DNA of 64,000 bases from contig NZ_VAWE01000001.1 in the NCBI RefSeq assembly GCF_005795905.1, positions 248,001 to 312,000 of the forward strand, in the 5' to 3' direction. The position numbers were made by a program, and so were the translations under genes. The DNA comes from Streptomyces marianii (GTDB taxonomy: Bacteria > Actinomycetota > Actinomycetes > Streptomycetales > Streptomycetaceae). Within the stretch, counting starts at the first letter, position 1, and each line of letters starts with the position of its first letter. This document shows positions 7,746 through 16,356 of this stretch, piece by piece. Below the pieces are notes generated by a model. That model was not told the DNA's origin. It saw only the letters and a list, made by a program, of their open reading frames with translations, and ran no database searches.

Positions 7746-9016
7746 CGCGGGCTCCCGGCGATGGCGAGCTGGGGCGGGGTGCTGCAGGACTGCAGGGCTT
7801 TGCGGTTGCGCTCGTACCAGTCGAGCTGCGCTGGGCGCGGCTGTTTCATCACTGCCGTGGCGAGGCGGGCTTCCTCGGGCCCGAATCGGCCTGCGACGAC
7901 GTCGGAGGGTTCGCCGGCGGTCGCGTACAGCCAGGCTGCTACGGGGCCGGCGGCTTCGGCGGCCGGGTACGGTTCACCGTTCAAGGCGCAGGTGGGTGGT
8001 TCGGGCAGGAGCCCGGAGGCGACGCCTGAGGGAATGTCTGCGAGGCGGGGGTTGGTGGGAATGCCGAGTTTCGCCGTGCCGGGCGAGGGATGTTGGGCCA
8101 TGGTGAGGGTGGCGGGCATGCTGACGCCGGCCTTGCGCAGCCGGTCCACGGACTTGGCGGCTTCGCGGTGCACGAGTGGCTGGTCGTCCACTTCGGGCCA
8201 CAGGCAGATGCGGGGCTGCTGTCCTTCGCAGACCAGGGCGCTGGTGTCGCGTGCCTGGACGGGTTCGGGTCCCAGGTCGCGGGCGATGTAGGCGGCGAGT
8301 CCGAATCCCGACGCGGCCAGGACGACGGCGGCGGCCAGGGCCGGGACGTGTCCTTGTCGCTGGATGGTGAGGGTCGCGGCCAGGCACACGGCCACGGTGA
8401 AGACGGCTGCGCTCCACAGGGCTCGGTCATCGAGGACGGTGTCGGCGGCGCAGCAGCTGTCGAGGCCTCCTCCTACGAGGTGGCGGAGCCAGTAGATACT
8501 CCAGGAGGAGGGGTGGGCGTTGAGGAAGAAGCCGGCGATGAGGGCGAGGGGTGCGGCCAGGACGCCGGACATCGTGCGGCCGATGAGGTAGCCGGCGAGG
8601 GTGTTGGCGGTGATGACGGTGAGGGAGATCAGGATGACGCCGAGATCGGGGATGCCCCAGCCGGTGTCGGCTGCTGATGCGGACAGCAGCAGAGCGGTGA
8701 CCATGCCGAGGGTGCCCATGACGGCCACGGGCAGCAGGACGGGGACGGTGATGGCCAGGGGACTGCGTACGGGTGCCTGGTCGAAGACCGCCCCGCGGTG
8801 CAGGCGGGCTCCTTCCCATGCCGCGGTGGCTGCGCATGCGGCGCTGACGAAGGGCAGCGCGAACGTGGAACTGCCGGTGGCCGAGGGCCAGTAGTGGGGG
8901 GTTACCCAGGCTGACAGGTCGTCACCGAGGGCGACGAGCACGAAGCCGAGCAGGAACGGCATCACATAGGTGGCCGCGGAGGAGCGGAGGGTGGTTCGCA
9001 GCAGCACGGGGCTCAT
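7742..9016 (-). CDS. ABC transporter permease-like membrane protein with extracytoplasmic C-terminal region
   Basis: 424 residues. The first 250 contain about six hydrophobic segments (for example TYVMPFLLGFVLVALGDDLS and VLAAPLALIAGFFLN). The remaining 170 are soluble, contain several Cys (LVCEGQQPRICLWPE, PPTCALNGEPYP) and probably lie outside the membrane. The ATPase gene upstream overlaps it by 4 bp and a further membrane gene downstream does the same, giving an ATPase-permease-permease unit. This resembles exporters associated with small peptides or lantibiotics in actinomycetes, but no precursor gene was seen beside it. Confidence 0.7.
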   Translation of the reverse strand: MSPVLLRTTLRSSAATYVMPFLLGFVLVALGDDLSAWVTPHYWPSATGSSTFALPFVSAACAATAAWEGARLHRGAVFDQAPVRSPLAITVPVLLPVAVMGTLGMVTALLLSASAADTGWGIPDLGVILISLTVITANTLAGYLIGRTMSGVLAAPLALIAGFFLNAHPSSWSIYWLRHLVGGGLDSCCAADTVLDDRALWSAAVFTVAVCLAATLTIQRQGHVPALAAAVVLAASGFGLAAYIARDLGPEPVQARDTSALVCEGQQPRICLWPEVDDQPLVHREAAKSVDRLRKAGVSMPATLTMAQHPSPGTAKLGIPTNPRLADIPSGVASGLLPEPPTCALNGEPYPAAEAAGPVAAWLYATAGEPSDVVAGRFGPEEARLATAVMKQPRPAQLDWYERNRKALQSCSTPPQLAIAGSPR

Positions 9017-9756
9017 GCCTCCCGGCCGACGAGCTGGGCGTAGGCGGCTTCCGCCTGCCCTCGAGGGGATTCCGCGCCGGCGGCGAGGGCATGGAATTCC
9101 TGGGTGGTGCCCTGAAAGCGCACGGTGCCGCGGTCGAGAACGATGACGTGGCTGTAGAGGTCGGCGAGGTCCTCGGTCTGGTGGGTGGAGACCAGTACCT
9201 GCACGCTCTGGCCGAGTTCCTCCACCAGCGAGCGGAAGACGGCCCGCTGCTGTGGGTCGAGACCGGCGGTCGGTTCGTCCATCAGGATCAGTTCACTGCT
9301 GTGCGTGAGGGCGCCCGCGATGCCCATGCGGCGCAGTTGGCCGCCGGAGACCTGGTGGCTCTTGCGGTCACTCAACTCCCCCAGGCGGACCCGTTCAAGG
9401 GCACGCGCGGAGGCCTCCCACGCGGTGGTGCGCGTGAGGCCTTTGAGCCAGCCGGCGTAGGCGACCTGCTCGCGGACGGTGAGTCCGGGCACGGGGGTGA
9501 TCTGCTGCGGGATCCAGGCGACTGCTTTGCGGTAGGCGGTCCGCTCGCGCCGGGACGCAGGCGCGACGTCACGCCAGCTGATCCGCCCGCGTACGGGCGT
9601 CAGCTGGGATGCGGCCAGCGCCATCAGCGTGGACTTGCCGGCCCCGTTGGGGCCGAGCAGGACGGTCGCCGGGCTGTCGACGCGCAAGCCGAGGCCGGAG
9701 AAGACGTCCGTCCTGCGTCCGTAGCGGAAGCAGAGATCGGTGAAGACCAGAGCCAT
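9013..9756 (-). CDS. ABC transporter ATP-binding protein
   Basis: 247 residues from the ATG at 9756 (MALVFTDLCFRYGRRTDVFS); a 15-residue longer version from 9801 is possible, and neither start has a clear Shine-Dalgarno sequence. Walker A is LLGPNGAGKST, the Q-loop region is VAWIPQQITPVPGL, the signature is HQVSGGQLRRM, Walker B is SELILMDEPTAGLD and the switch His is in VLVSTHQTEDLAD. Closest in style to the CcmA/NatA export class. It energises the two membrane proteins encoded downstream. Confidence 0.92.
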   Translation of the reverse strand: MALVFTDLCFRYGRRTDVFSGLGLRVDSPATVLLGPNGAGKSTLMALAASQLTPVRGRISWRDVAPASRRERTAYRKAVAWIPQQITPVPGLTVREQVAYAGWLKGLTRTTAWEASARALERVRLGELSDRKSHQVSGGQLRRMGIAGALTHSSELILMDEPTAGLDPQQRAVFRSLVEELGQSVQVLVSTHQTEDLADLYSHVIVLDRGTVRFQGTTQEFHALAAGAESPRGQAEAAYAQLVGREA

Positions 9757-9861
9757 GTGTGGGGCGCAATCCGCCGATCCCGCGCAGCGCAGGAGCGGCA
9801 TTTGTTCGAGGGGCGGGTGTACTGGCGCAGCGCCGGGACACCCGAATTATGGCGATGCCGG

Positions 9862-10308
9862 TCAGTACCTGGTCACGACGCGGTTGACATCGAGGATGCT
9901 GTCGTATGCGAAGCCGGCGAGCTCGGAGTAGTACGTCCCGCTGACCTTGTCGCCCCACGAGACCGTGTTGCAGTAGTTGGTTCTGGTGCCCTGGTCGTCG
10001 TCCGGGCCGAACACGTCCTTCCAGAGCTTCACCTGGGCGGCGCTGAAACGGTTCGAGTCCGTGCTGCACCCGGGGAACGCGACGCTGGTGCTGACGGCGT
10101 CGCTGTTCCGGTCGGTCCAGCGTCGAGACTCCTTGCCGGAGGTCCAGTTGGCGATGTACGAGCTCCAGCTGCCTTCCGCGAAGGCCGGCGTCGCCCCGGC
10201 GAGACCGAGGAGCGCTGCTCCGGCCACCAGGCCACGAGCGAGACGGTGACTGTTTGCGTGCGCAGTGCTTCCCCTCCGTAGATTGACGCCCCAGCGGCAG
10301 GGCGTCAC
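9862..10308 (-). CDS. Small secreted protein of unknown function
   Basis: Up to 148 residues from GTG 10308; the true start may be further in. A signal peptide is clear: RLARGLVAGAALLGLAGATP followed by AFA and the mature protein at EGSWSSYIANW. The mature part of about 105 residues has two Cys (FPGCSTDSN, RTNYCNTVS) likely to form one disulfide. No catalytic motif is recognised. It lies upstream of the ABC genes in the same orientation with a gap of about 100 bp, and might be an export substrate or simply a separate gene. Confidence 0.65.
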   Translation of the reverse strand: MTPCRWGVNLRRGSTAHANSHRLARGLVAGAALLGLAGATPAFAEGSWSSYIANWTSGKESRRWTDRNSDAVSTSVAFPGCSTDSNRFSAAQVKLWKDVFGPDDDQGTRTNYCNTVSWGDKVSGTYYSELAGFAYDSILDVNRVVTRY

Positions 10309-10588
10309 ATGGGCAGGCGGAGGGAGGGTGCGCTCGCCTCCCCCCGGTGCGGCGCAGCCATGTGACCGGCTGTGCCTGGCGATTGCCCCGTGACCGTAGC
10401 AGTGAATGCTCGACCACCAGGAGCCTTTTTCGAATCCCTGTCCGAATATCGTCGGTTGAGGTGTCCAGACCGACGGAGCCGTGCGAGTACCCGTCTACGA
10501 TCTCGGGAAGCACCAGGCTTCGAGGACCGAAGGGGAGCTTCGTAACGCAGTTTGTGCGGCACCAGCGGGTGACTGCGTACGTGGGGTA

Positions 10589-10850
10589 TCACGCTTCGGG
10601 CTGCAGGAGTCCGACGACGCTGATGGCTTCCGGGTCGTACTCGGGTTCCGCGGCGCCTTCGTGGGTACTGGCGAAGGGGTATACATCACACTCGTTGCCG
10701 CCGTTGGTACAGTTGCGCCCCCAGTAGCGTTTGCACTGCGCACACCACTCCCCCGGCTGGGACCTGTCGTTCCTTCACAATGCCTTGGTGGACGCGGCGA
10801 TGTCCTGCTTGACGCTCGTCTGCATTCCGCGGCGGGAGCAAGCCGAGACC
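10589..10850 (-). pseudogene. Remnant of a NucA/NucB-type deoxyribonuclease domain
   Basis: The minus frame ending at 10589 reads RSQPGEWCAQCKRYWGRNCT, then NGGNECDVYPFASTHEGAAE. The (C/R)DEYPFASTxEG motif is the core of NucA/NucB secreted DNases, found alone or as toxin tips. There is an in-frame TGA about 25 codons before this stretch and the C-terminal half is missing. Such domains occur in Streptomyces secreted nucleases and polymorphic toxins, and a SUKH immunity-type gene lies 1.3 kb away. Confidence 0.5.
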
Positions 10851-10859
10851 TGGTGGCCG

Positions 10860-11207
10860 AGGTGCGCCGGGTGCTGCTGCCGGCGGCCGCTTTGCCATCC
10901 TCAACGCCCACCCCGGCCACGCCGGGGGGACCTTCGACCGCTTCCAGATCGGTCCACCGGTGCGGCCTACCGGCGGGCGACCGACACCGGTACGGCTGCA
11001 TCGACGGACGGCGCGTGGGTGACAATCGTGGACACGTACTGGCCTGCCGAGAGCTACCACGAGGTGCTGAGCGACGCAGGCTTCGCCCTCGTGTGGCGGA
11101 CTCTACCGCGGCTGGCCGACGTCCAGCGGCGGCACGCCCCGGGCCACCGCACCCGAGCGCTGGGGGACGGAGTCGACGACGCCACCGTTCCTCCTGGTCG
11201 TCGGTGA
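10860..11207 (+). pseudogene. Frameshifted class I methyltransferase remnant
   Basis: One plus frame reads GGRFAILNAHPGHAGGTFDR. A second reads VTIVDTYWPAESYHEVLSDA followed by GFALVWRTL and ends at 11207. Together they resemble the C-terminal half of a SAM-dependent methyltransferase (strand beta-5, the YWxxxxYxxxLxxAGF segment, final strand). The SAM-binding N-terminus is not visible. Confidence 0.5.
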
Positions 11208-11377
11208 GAAGTGAGTCCGCTGCCTGCCTGCCGCAGGCACCGGAGTCAGTCACGCGGGCCATCGCGCATGCAGATCCGCTCGGCCCGGGAAGGTCGGACA
11301 CGAGCTCGAGGCCCGTGTCCGGAGGACACGGGCCTCGACTGCCCGTCACCGGGCTCATTGCGGTCTAGCGTGCGGTC

Positions 11378-12049
11378 ATGACTGTGATCGGTACGGACAG
11401 CACGGGCGACATGTATGAATCGCCTTACGCGGAGAGCCCGGCGCGGCTGGTCGCTCTGTCCGACGGGATTTACGCCATCGCCATAACGCTACTGGTGCTC
11501 GATGTCTCCATCCCCGAGGGCTTGAACGCCACCGGCTTCCGGCACGAGTTGAGCCAGGTCTGGCCCAAGCTCGGTGCCTACGCGCTCAGCTTCGCCGTTC
11601 TCGGCGCCTTCTGGCGCGACCAGCGCCAGATCCTCCATCAGGTGCGGCGTGCCGACATCCTCACGGTACGCCTGACCCTCGCCAGCCTGGGCGCGGCCGC
11701 ACTGCTGCCGTTTCCCACCGCGTTGCTGTCCGAGTACGGAGGCGAGCAGCCACTGGCCGTGTCCTCCTATGTAGCCACCATCGCTGTGATCAGCCTGCTG
11801 CACCTCGCGCTTTTCACCAGCATCTGGAGGCGCGAACGCCTTCAGGCCCGAACGATCCCCGACCGTGTCGGCTGGACCACCGTTACGGAGCAGAGCGCGG
11901 TCGCCCTGCTCTGCGCGGCATCAGTGGTGATCGCCTTCGCCGTCTCCCCTCGGGTGGCGCTGGGGACCTGGCTTCTGTCACTCCCCCTCAAGCATGCGAT
12001 CCGCTGGCGTAGCCGAACACGCGGTACATCCAGCACGTGGCTTCGTTGA
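11378..12049 (+). CDS. TMEM175-family (DUF1211) potassium channel-like protein
   Basis: 223 residues. The segment RLVALSDGIYAIAITLLVLD is the DUF1211 signature (FSDxxFAIxxTLL, with Leu for Phe). A second helix block follows at LGAYALSFAVLGAFWRDQRQ, and about six helices are predicted. Bacterial TMEM175 proteins form tetrameric potassium-permeable channels with one six-helix repeat per subunit, as here. The ATG at 11378 follows a long stretch of remnants. No partner genes are evident. Confidence 0.85.
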   Translation: MTVIGTDSTGDMYESPYAESPARLVALSDGIYAIAITLLVLDVSIPEGLNATGFRHELSQVWPKLGAYALSFAVLGAFWRDQRQILHQVRRADILTVRLTLASLGAAALLPFPTALLSEYGGEQPLAVSSYVATIAVISLLHLALFTSIWRRERLQARTIPDRVGWTTVTEQSAVALLCAASVVIAFAVSPRVALGTWLLSLPLKHAIRWRSRTRGTSSTWLR

Positions 12050-12168
12050 TCTCTAGGAACTGCGTTTGACGTCCGGTTCCGGAGGCAGTTGGTGATCAAC
12101 TGGCTCACGGATCTCGATGAGAAACGACGGCACTGTCGTGTCCGCGAACGGGGGCTGCCTGCCGCTCG

Positions 12169-12741
12169 TCAGAGCGGCCGGCCGTCGAAGGGGCGGCCGC
12201 CGGAGCCGGGCTTGAACGTCGTTCCGAGGTCGTACTGCGCGATCCCGAACGGTTGAAAATCGGCATCGGCAAGGATGCGGTAGAGGAACTCAGAGGTGGA
12301 TATGTCGTACCGGTGCCATGGGCCGCCGTCATGGGACCGCGCGAGGACGGGGTAATCGCCCGGCCGCTCGGCATCGATCAGCCAGCAGTACTCGTCGGCC
12401 CATTCGGTGGAGCCCCACTCAACCAGCCCCTTGCCGCCCGGCGCGTGGATGGCATAGGGATCGACGGCGGAGACGTCTCCGTACTGGCTGTCCTGGTCGA
12501 CCGACAGGGAGACCCGCCACTGTGTCAGGAAGTCGAACAAGACGCCCTCGTCGCGCCCCAGAAAGTAGACGGAATCGCTGAAGACGCCGCCGCCGAACAC
12601 CTCGCAGAGCGCCATGTAGTCCGCTGGCAGCGGAACCCCCAGCTCGCCCTTGATTGCCGCCCAGTCGACGGAGATCCCGAGCGGCTTCCACCCGGTCAGT
12701 TCGATCACTCGCTGAACCCACATACAGCAATCTTTTGGCAC
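12169..12741 (-). CDS. SUKH (SMI1/KNR4) superfamily protein, possible immunity protein
   Basis: 190 residues from GTG 12741 with GGAG upstream; ATG 12723 is an alternative. The first half has the SUKH pattern: WAAIKGELGVPLPADYMAL (the LPxxY motif), then VFGGGVFSDSVYFLGRDEG. Later segments LVEWGSTEWADEYCWLIDAE and HDGGPWHRYDISTSEFLYRI complete the fold. SUKH proteins are the commonest immunity family of contact-dependent toxin systems, though many in Streptomyces are orphans. A nuclease remnant lies upstream; no intact toxin is next to it. Confidence 0.8.
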   Translation of the reverse strand: MPKDCCMWVQRVIELTGWKPLGISVDWAAIKGELGVPLPADYMALCEVFGGGVFSDSVYFLGRDEGVLFDFLTQWRVSLSVDQDSQYGDVSAVDPYAIHAPGGKGLVEWGSTEWADEYCWLIDAERPGDYPVLARSHDGGPWHRYDISTSEFLYRILADADFQPFGIAQYDLGTTFKPGSGGRPFDGRPL

Positions 12742-12804
12742 CGGTCTCCGTTCCGGTGTCCCTCAACCCCCTCGTCGTCACGCCAAGATCGGCAGCTATC
12801 GCGC

Positions 12805-12990
12805 TCAGCCGGCCTTGGCGCCTTCCTCAGCCCGGGCTCGTGTGCTCGCGAGGCGGTAGGAGTCGGTGCCGGTCTCGATGATGGTGCCGTTGAACGTCAG
12901 CCGGTCGACGATGGCCGCTCACAGCCGCGGATCCGTGAACGTCTTCGTCCAGCCGCCGAACGACTCATTCGAGGCGGCGCTCATCTTCGG
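12805..12990 (-). pseudogene. IstB-like (IS21) ATPase C-terminal remnant
   Basis: The minus strand reads MSAASNESFGGWTKTFTDPR, then after an in-frame TGA AAIVDRLTFNGTIIETGTDS and YRLASTRARAEE. The sequence (F)xxWxxxFxDPxxAxAxxDRLxFxxxxIxxxGxSYRL is the end of IstB helper ATPases. The TGA replaces a codon in the DPRLxAAIVDR stretch and the whole AAA+ core is missing. Confidence 0.7.
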
Positions 12991-13215
12991 CGGGAGCGGA
13001 TGCCGCAGTGCTTGAAGGCGCTCTAACAGCGCTCGTGACAGAGGCGCACGAGGCGATCGGCGGGGTAGCGGTGGGCGTCCAGCAGCGTGACCACCAGGCG
13101 GTAAGTGCCTGCGAAGCCGCTGCCGTCCGCGCAGGTGACGCTGACCTGGGCCTCGATGATGCGTACCGGGACGCCGCCGATGGCCGACAGGTAAGGGGAG
13201 ATCCAGGGCGTGCGG
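12985..13215 (-). pseudogene. IS4-family transposase remnant
   Basis: The minus frame gives ISPYLSAIGGVPVRIIEAQV and then TYRLVVTLLDAHRYPADRLV followed by RLCHERC and TAG. VRVIEY...YRLxTTLLDxxxxPAxxLxxLYHERWEIE is typical of actinobacterial IS4 transposases. The invariant YHERWE motif is broken here by a Trp-to-Cys change and a stop; the frame then continues as SAFKHCGIRSRRR. It abuts the IstB remnant, so one element probably landed in the other. Confidence 0.6.
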
Positions 13216-13547
13216 TCAGGCACGGGGCGCGCTGGCATGCAGGCGAAGCGCCCCGTAGCCGCCGCCCGTCCCGGCGGGCCGCAGCATCCTATAAGCCCGC
13301 GAGAGCGGCGGCGGCGTGTCCGGAGATGTTGTCGGAGAGCGTTCGGATCCGGGCGAGAGCAGCTGCTCGGGTGTTCACCCGTCCGCCAGAGAACACGCTC
13401 CCGTGCCCGTCGGCAGAGACCACCACGGGGTCCGTACCGCCCGCCCGTGAACGGTGACCCACACCGACTCAAGGGCGGCGCGCCGCCGGCCCCGGCCCGT
13501 TCCCGTTGGGCAGTGGTGGAGCGAGCGGTCGTCGTGCGCGGGGCGGG
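13216..13547. other. 332-bp stretch without a recognisable gene
   Basis: Open frames here are high-GC shadows with Arg/Pro/Ala-rich translations on both strands. No promoter, hairpin or homologous fragment was recognised beyond the upstream edge of the IS4 remnant. Confidence 0.4.
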
Positions 13548-13862
13548 CTACCTGGCCGTGATGCCGGCCCGCTCGGCCGCCTTGTTCAGCGAGTGCAGGG
13601 CGGCGAAGAGGATGCCGATGTCGTCGAGGTAGATCGGATCGGGCAGCAGGTCGATCGGACAGATCGCGTAGACGATCGACGCCCAGAACGCGAACTTGTT
13701 CTGGAACGGCACTTCCTCGCTGCTCAGCAACTGGAAGCTCTTCCGCAGTCTCAGGATCAGGGTGATGACTACACCGAGCATTGCGATGACGGCCAGACTG
13801 CACATGATGGCGGCCAAGTAGAGCCAGTTCTCCACGACTTCCCCCGTATCCCCCTCATTCAC
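13548..13862 (-). CDS. DUF1232 (YkvA-like) membrane protein
   Basis: 104 residues beginning MNEGDTGEVVENWLYLAAIM with one N-terminal membrane segment (SLAVIAMLGVVITLILRLRK) and the DUF1232 core AFWASIVYAICPIDLLPDPI followed by YLDDIGILFAAL. The SPIDLIPDxIPxxGxLDD pattern defines the family, whose function is unknown. It stands alone between IS remnants and a decayed oxidase gene. Confidence 0.8.
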   Translation of the reverse strand: MNEGDTGEVVENWLYLAAIMCSLAVIAMLGVVITLILRLRKSFQLLSSEEVPFQNKFAFWASIVYAICPIDLLPDPIYLDDIGILFAALHSLNKAAERAGITAR

Positions 13863-14064
13863 TCACCGTGTCCCCACGGTAGCGGTCTGCGATCCGGGTG
13901 TCAGCGAGTTCCACCGTTGCCGTGGCGACGAGGGGACGGTGATGTCACCGGGCGGGGTGGCTGTTCCCCGTGCGCCGCCGCGGATGGACTGCTCGCCGTC
14001 CGCCCACCTTGTACATCCTCGGAGACCGAGCATGAGCCCCTGCCACGACGCCGTTCGCCGCGCC

Positions 14065-14803
14065 TGGACGTCGAACCGCGCCCGGGCGAAGGCAGTGAGG
14101 GCGATGTCCGGCTTCTCCCCCAGGGCCAGCTGAGCTAGGCACTCCCCGATCGCCGGGGCGAACTCTGAAACCGTGCCCGGAGCATGAGGCGGAGTACACG
14201 AGCCGCGGCGCGGACCGCACCCGGTCGATGACGAAGCGACCGTCCGGCGTCATCGTGTAGAAGCACATCGCGGACCGCACGGGCTCGGGGTCGATTTCAG
14301 GCAGGAACCGCGACACCGCCTCGACGAGCTCGTCCTGCCGCGTCGACCCGACCGGGTGAGGAGTCGGGTCGGACGGATCGCCCGGGGTCTGCCGCCTGTT
14401 GTGGAAGCCGATCTTGACCTCCCGGCCGCCGCGGCCCCGCTCCGGGCAGCTGTGGACGACACCCCCGGAAGCCGACTCGTAGACGAACGCGGGCATCCCC
14501 TCGTCAGCCCTGGGGACTCGGTGGTGTCGCCCATGAAGAGGCCGCCGGTGCGCACGGTCAGGACGTCGCCGTGCGCTCTCTCGAGTTCGCTCCACATTCG
14601 ATCGGCCCGGTCCAGGAGCGGCAGGTACGACGTTCCCTCCCCGTACGTGCGCCGGAAGATGCGGCTCGCCGTGGGAGGGGCCGACCGGGGGGTCGGGCAT
14701 GCGCGTCGACGGCGAGGACGGAAGCTCCGCGCGCCGCCAACGGTGAGACGGTGGCGGATCCGGATATCCCCAGGCCGACGACGACGTCATAGGTGCTGGT
14801 CAC
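14065..14803 (-). pseudogene. FAD-dependent amine oxidase (sarcosine/N-methyltryptophan oxidase-like), multiply frameshifted
   Basis: Pieces in three minus frames line up in order. The FAD-binding N-terminus is MTSTYDVVVGLGISGSA, then ELERAHGDVLTVRTGGLFMG, then VKIGFHNRRQTPGDPSDPTP, then MTPDGRFVIDR, and finally the C-terminal FAPAIGECLAQLALGEKPDI. Together they span most of a MSOX/SolA-type flavoenzyme of about 370 residues, shortened by internal loss. At least three frame changes separate the blocks. The GTG start overlaps the stop of the upstream EamA remnant, so the pair was once an operon. Confidence 0.75.
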
Positions 14804-15111
14804 GAACGGTGGTTCCGTTCATCAATCTCGTGGACGGCTGCTGGTTCTTCGGCTGTCGGCGCCGCTCACCGAGAACGGCCTCCAGGACGAGGGAGACGAG
14901 CGAGAGCCAGACCAGTGCGAAGCAGACGAAGGTGTTGGCGGACGGCACCTGTCCGTAGACGCTGAGAGCGATGACGAGCTGGGCGGTCGGGTTCAGGTAC
15001 TGGACGAAGCCGGACACGGTCAGGGTGATGGCCTTCTCGCCGAGCGAGAAGAGCCAGAGCGGAGTGACGGAGATCAGCCCGCAGAGCCCGCATTCGGTTT
15101 CGTCTTCATCC
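14787..15111 (-). pseudogene. EamA/RarD-type transporter, C-terminal fragment
   Basis: The minus frame reads CGLISVTPLWLFSLGEKAIT, then LTVSGFVQYLNPTAQLVIAL and SANTFVCFALVWLSLVSLVL, ending at 14787. This corresponds to the last three helices of RarD-like EamA permeases. A TGA precedes it near 15108 and nothing of the first seven helices remains. Its stop codon overlaps the start of the decayed flavoenzyme gene. Confidence 0.65.
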
Positions 15112-15326
15112 GTTCACTCCCCGAGATTCCGGTACCAGACGGGCCGCCCCTCTCGGGCCCCCGCTCAGGAGTCCCGTGTCGGTCTTCGGCCATACGGAGG
15201 AGCTGCCGGGGTGGGACAACTGCGAGTCGCGGCCGATGCTCTCACCGTCACCGAGGTGGGGAACGGGACACGGCCTTTGTCCCGTCGGGGCCGCCGGCAG
15301 GGCCGCGGTGGTGATGTGCGATGCGG

Positions 15327-16298
15327 TCATGGCTCGTCGTGGCGCTGCGCGCCGGAGCCGCCTGACGGTGCGGGGCGCAACACGCTGAGCACAACGGATG
15401 TGATCAGCACGGCAGCGATCACTGCGAGGCTGACGAGCGCGTGCACCTCGGGAATGCTGAGGCCGATGGTTTCGTGGGCGGCTTGAAGGGCCAGTTTGAC
15501 GGCGATGAAGGCCAGGATCAGCGCCAGGCCCTTGCTGAGGTAGTGGAAGCGGTTCAGCAGGTCGGCCAGCAGGAAGTACAGGGCGCGCAAGCCGAGGATG
15601 GCGAATGCGTTGCTGGTGTAGACGATGAAGACATCGCTGCTGACCCCCAGCACGGCGGGCACGCTGTCGATGGCGAAGACCAGATCGGCGCCTTCGACCG
15701 CCGCGACGACGGCGAGCAGTGGAGTGGCGACGAGCCTGCCGTTCTCCCTGAGGAAGAACCGTTTCCCGGCGTAGTCGTCCCGTACGGGCACGAACTTGCG
15801 CAGGAGACGTACGGCGATGCTCTTTCCGGGGTCGACGCTGCCCTCCCCCGTGGTGAGAATCTTGTACGAGCTGTAGAGCAGGAAGGCGGCGAAGACGAAC
15901 ATCACGGCGGCGAAGCGGCTGACGACCGCCACTCCGGCGGCGAGGATCAAGCCGCGGAACACCAGGGCCCCCAGAACACCGAGGAACAGCACGCGGTGCT
16001 GGTACTCCCGGGGCACCTGGAAGTAGCCGAAGATCAGGGCGAAGACGAAGAGGTTGTCGGCCGACAGACTCTTCTCCAGCAACCAGGCGGTCGTGTACTC
16101 CACACCGGCGGTGGTGCCGACCACGAGGTAGACGACCACGCCGAACACGATCGCCAGGCCCACCCAGATCGAGCTCCATACGGCGGCCTCCTGTACGCCG
16201 ATGACGTGTGCCTTCCGGTTCATCAGCAGATCGACCGCCAAGGCCACCGCAACGGTGACGGCGAACACGATCCAGAGCCACAGCGGAACATCGTGCAC
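15327..16298 (-). CDS. terC: TerC family membrane protein (Alx-like)
   Basis: 323 residues from GTG 16298 with GAGAGG upstream. Nine or so helices. TerC hallmarks are WLLEKSLSADNLFVFALIFG with the conserved E and D/N, and VEGADLVFAIDSVPAVLGVS in the second half, plus the central soluble loop VRDDYAGKRFFLRENGRL. TerC/Alx proteins are thought to export manganese and some confer tellurite resistance. No yybP-ykoY riboswitch was recognised upstream. The nearest upstream gene in the same orientation is a retropepsin-like lipoprotein 58 bp away, so the two may be cotranscribed. Confidence 0.92.
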   Translation of the reverse strand: MHDVPLWLWIVFAVTVAVALAVDLLMNRKAHVIGVQEAAVWSSIWVGLAIVFGVVVYLVVGTTAGVEYTTAWLLEKSLSADNLFVFALIFGYFQVPREYQHRVLFLGVLGALVFRGLILAAGVAVVSRFAAVMFVFAAFLLYSSYKILTTGEGSVDPGKSIAVRLLRKFVPVRDDYAGKRFFLRENGRLVATPLLAVVAAVEGADLVFAIDSVPAVLGVSSDVFIVYTSNAFAILGLRALYFLLADLLNRFHYLSKGLALILAFIAVKLALQAAHETIGLSIPEVHALVSLAVIAAVLITSVVLSVLRPAPSGGSGAQRHDEP

Positions 16299-16356
16299 GA
16301 ACTCAACCTCTCAGACGCGAGCGACCACAGGCCCTCCTCCGGCCGGAAGCGCTTCG

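Noticed and set aside
12310..13030. Plus-strand 257-codon frame crossing the SUKH gene and the IstB remnant
   Set aside because: It is the complement of two better-supported minus-strand features and has no domain of its own.
16299..16356. yybP-ykoY manganese riboswitch before terC
   Set aside because: Only 58 bp separate terC from the upstream gene on the same strand and no conserved riboswitch core was seen.
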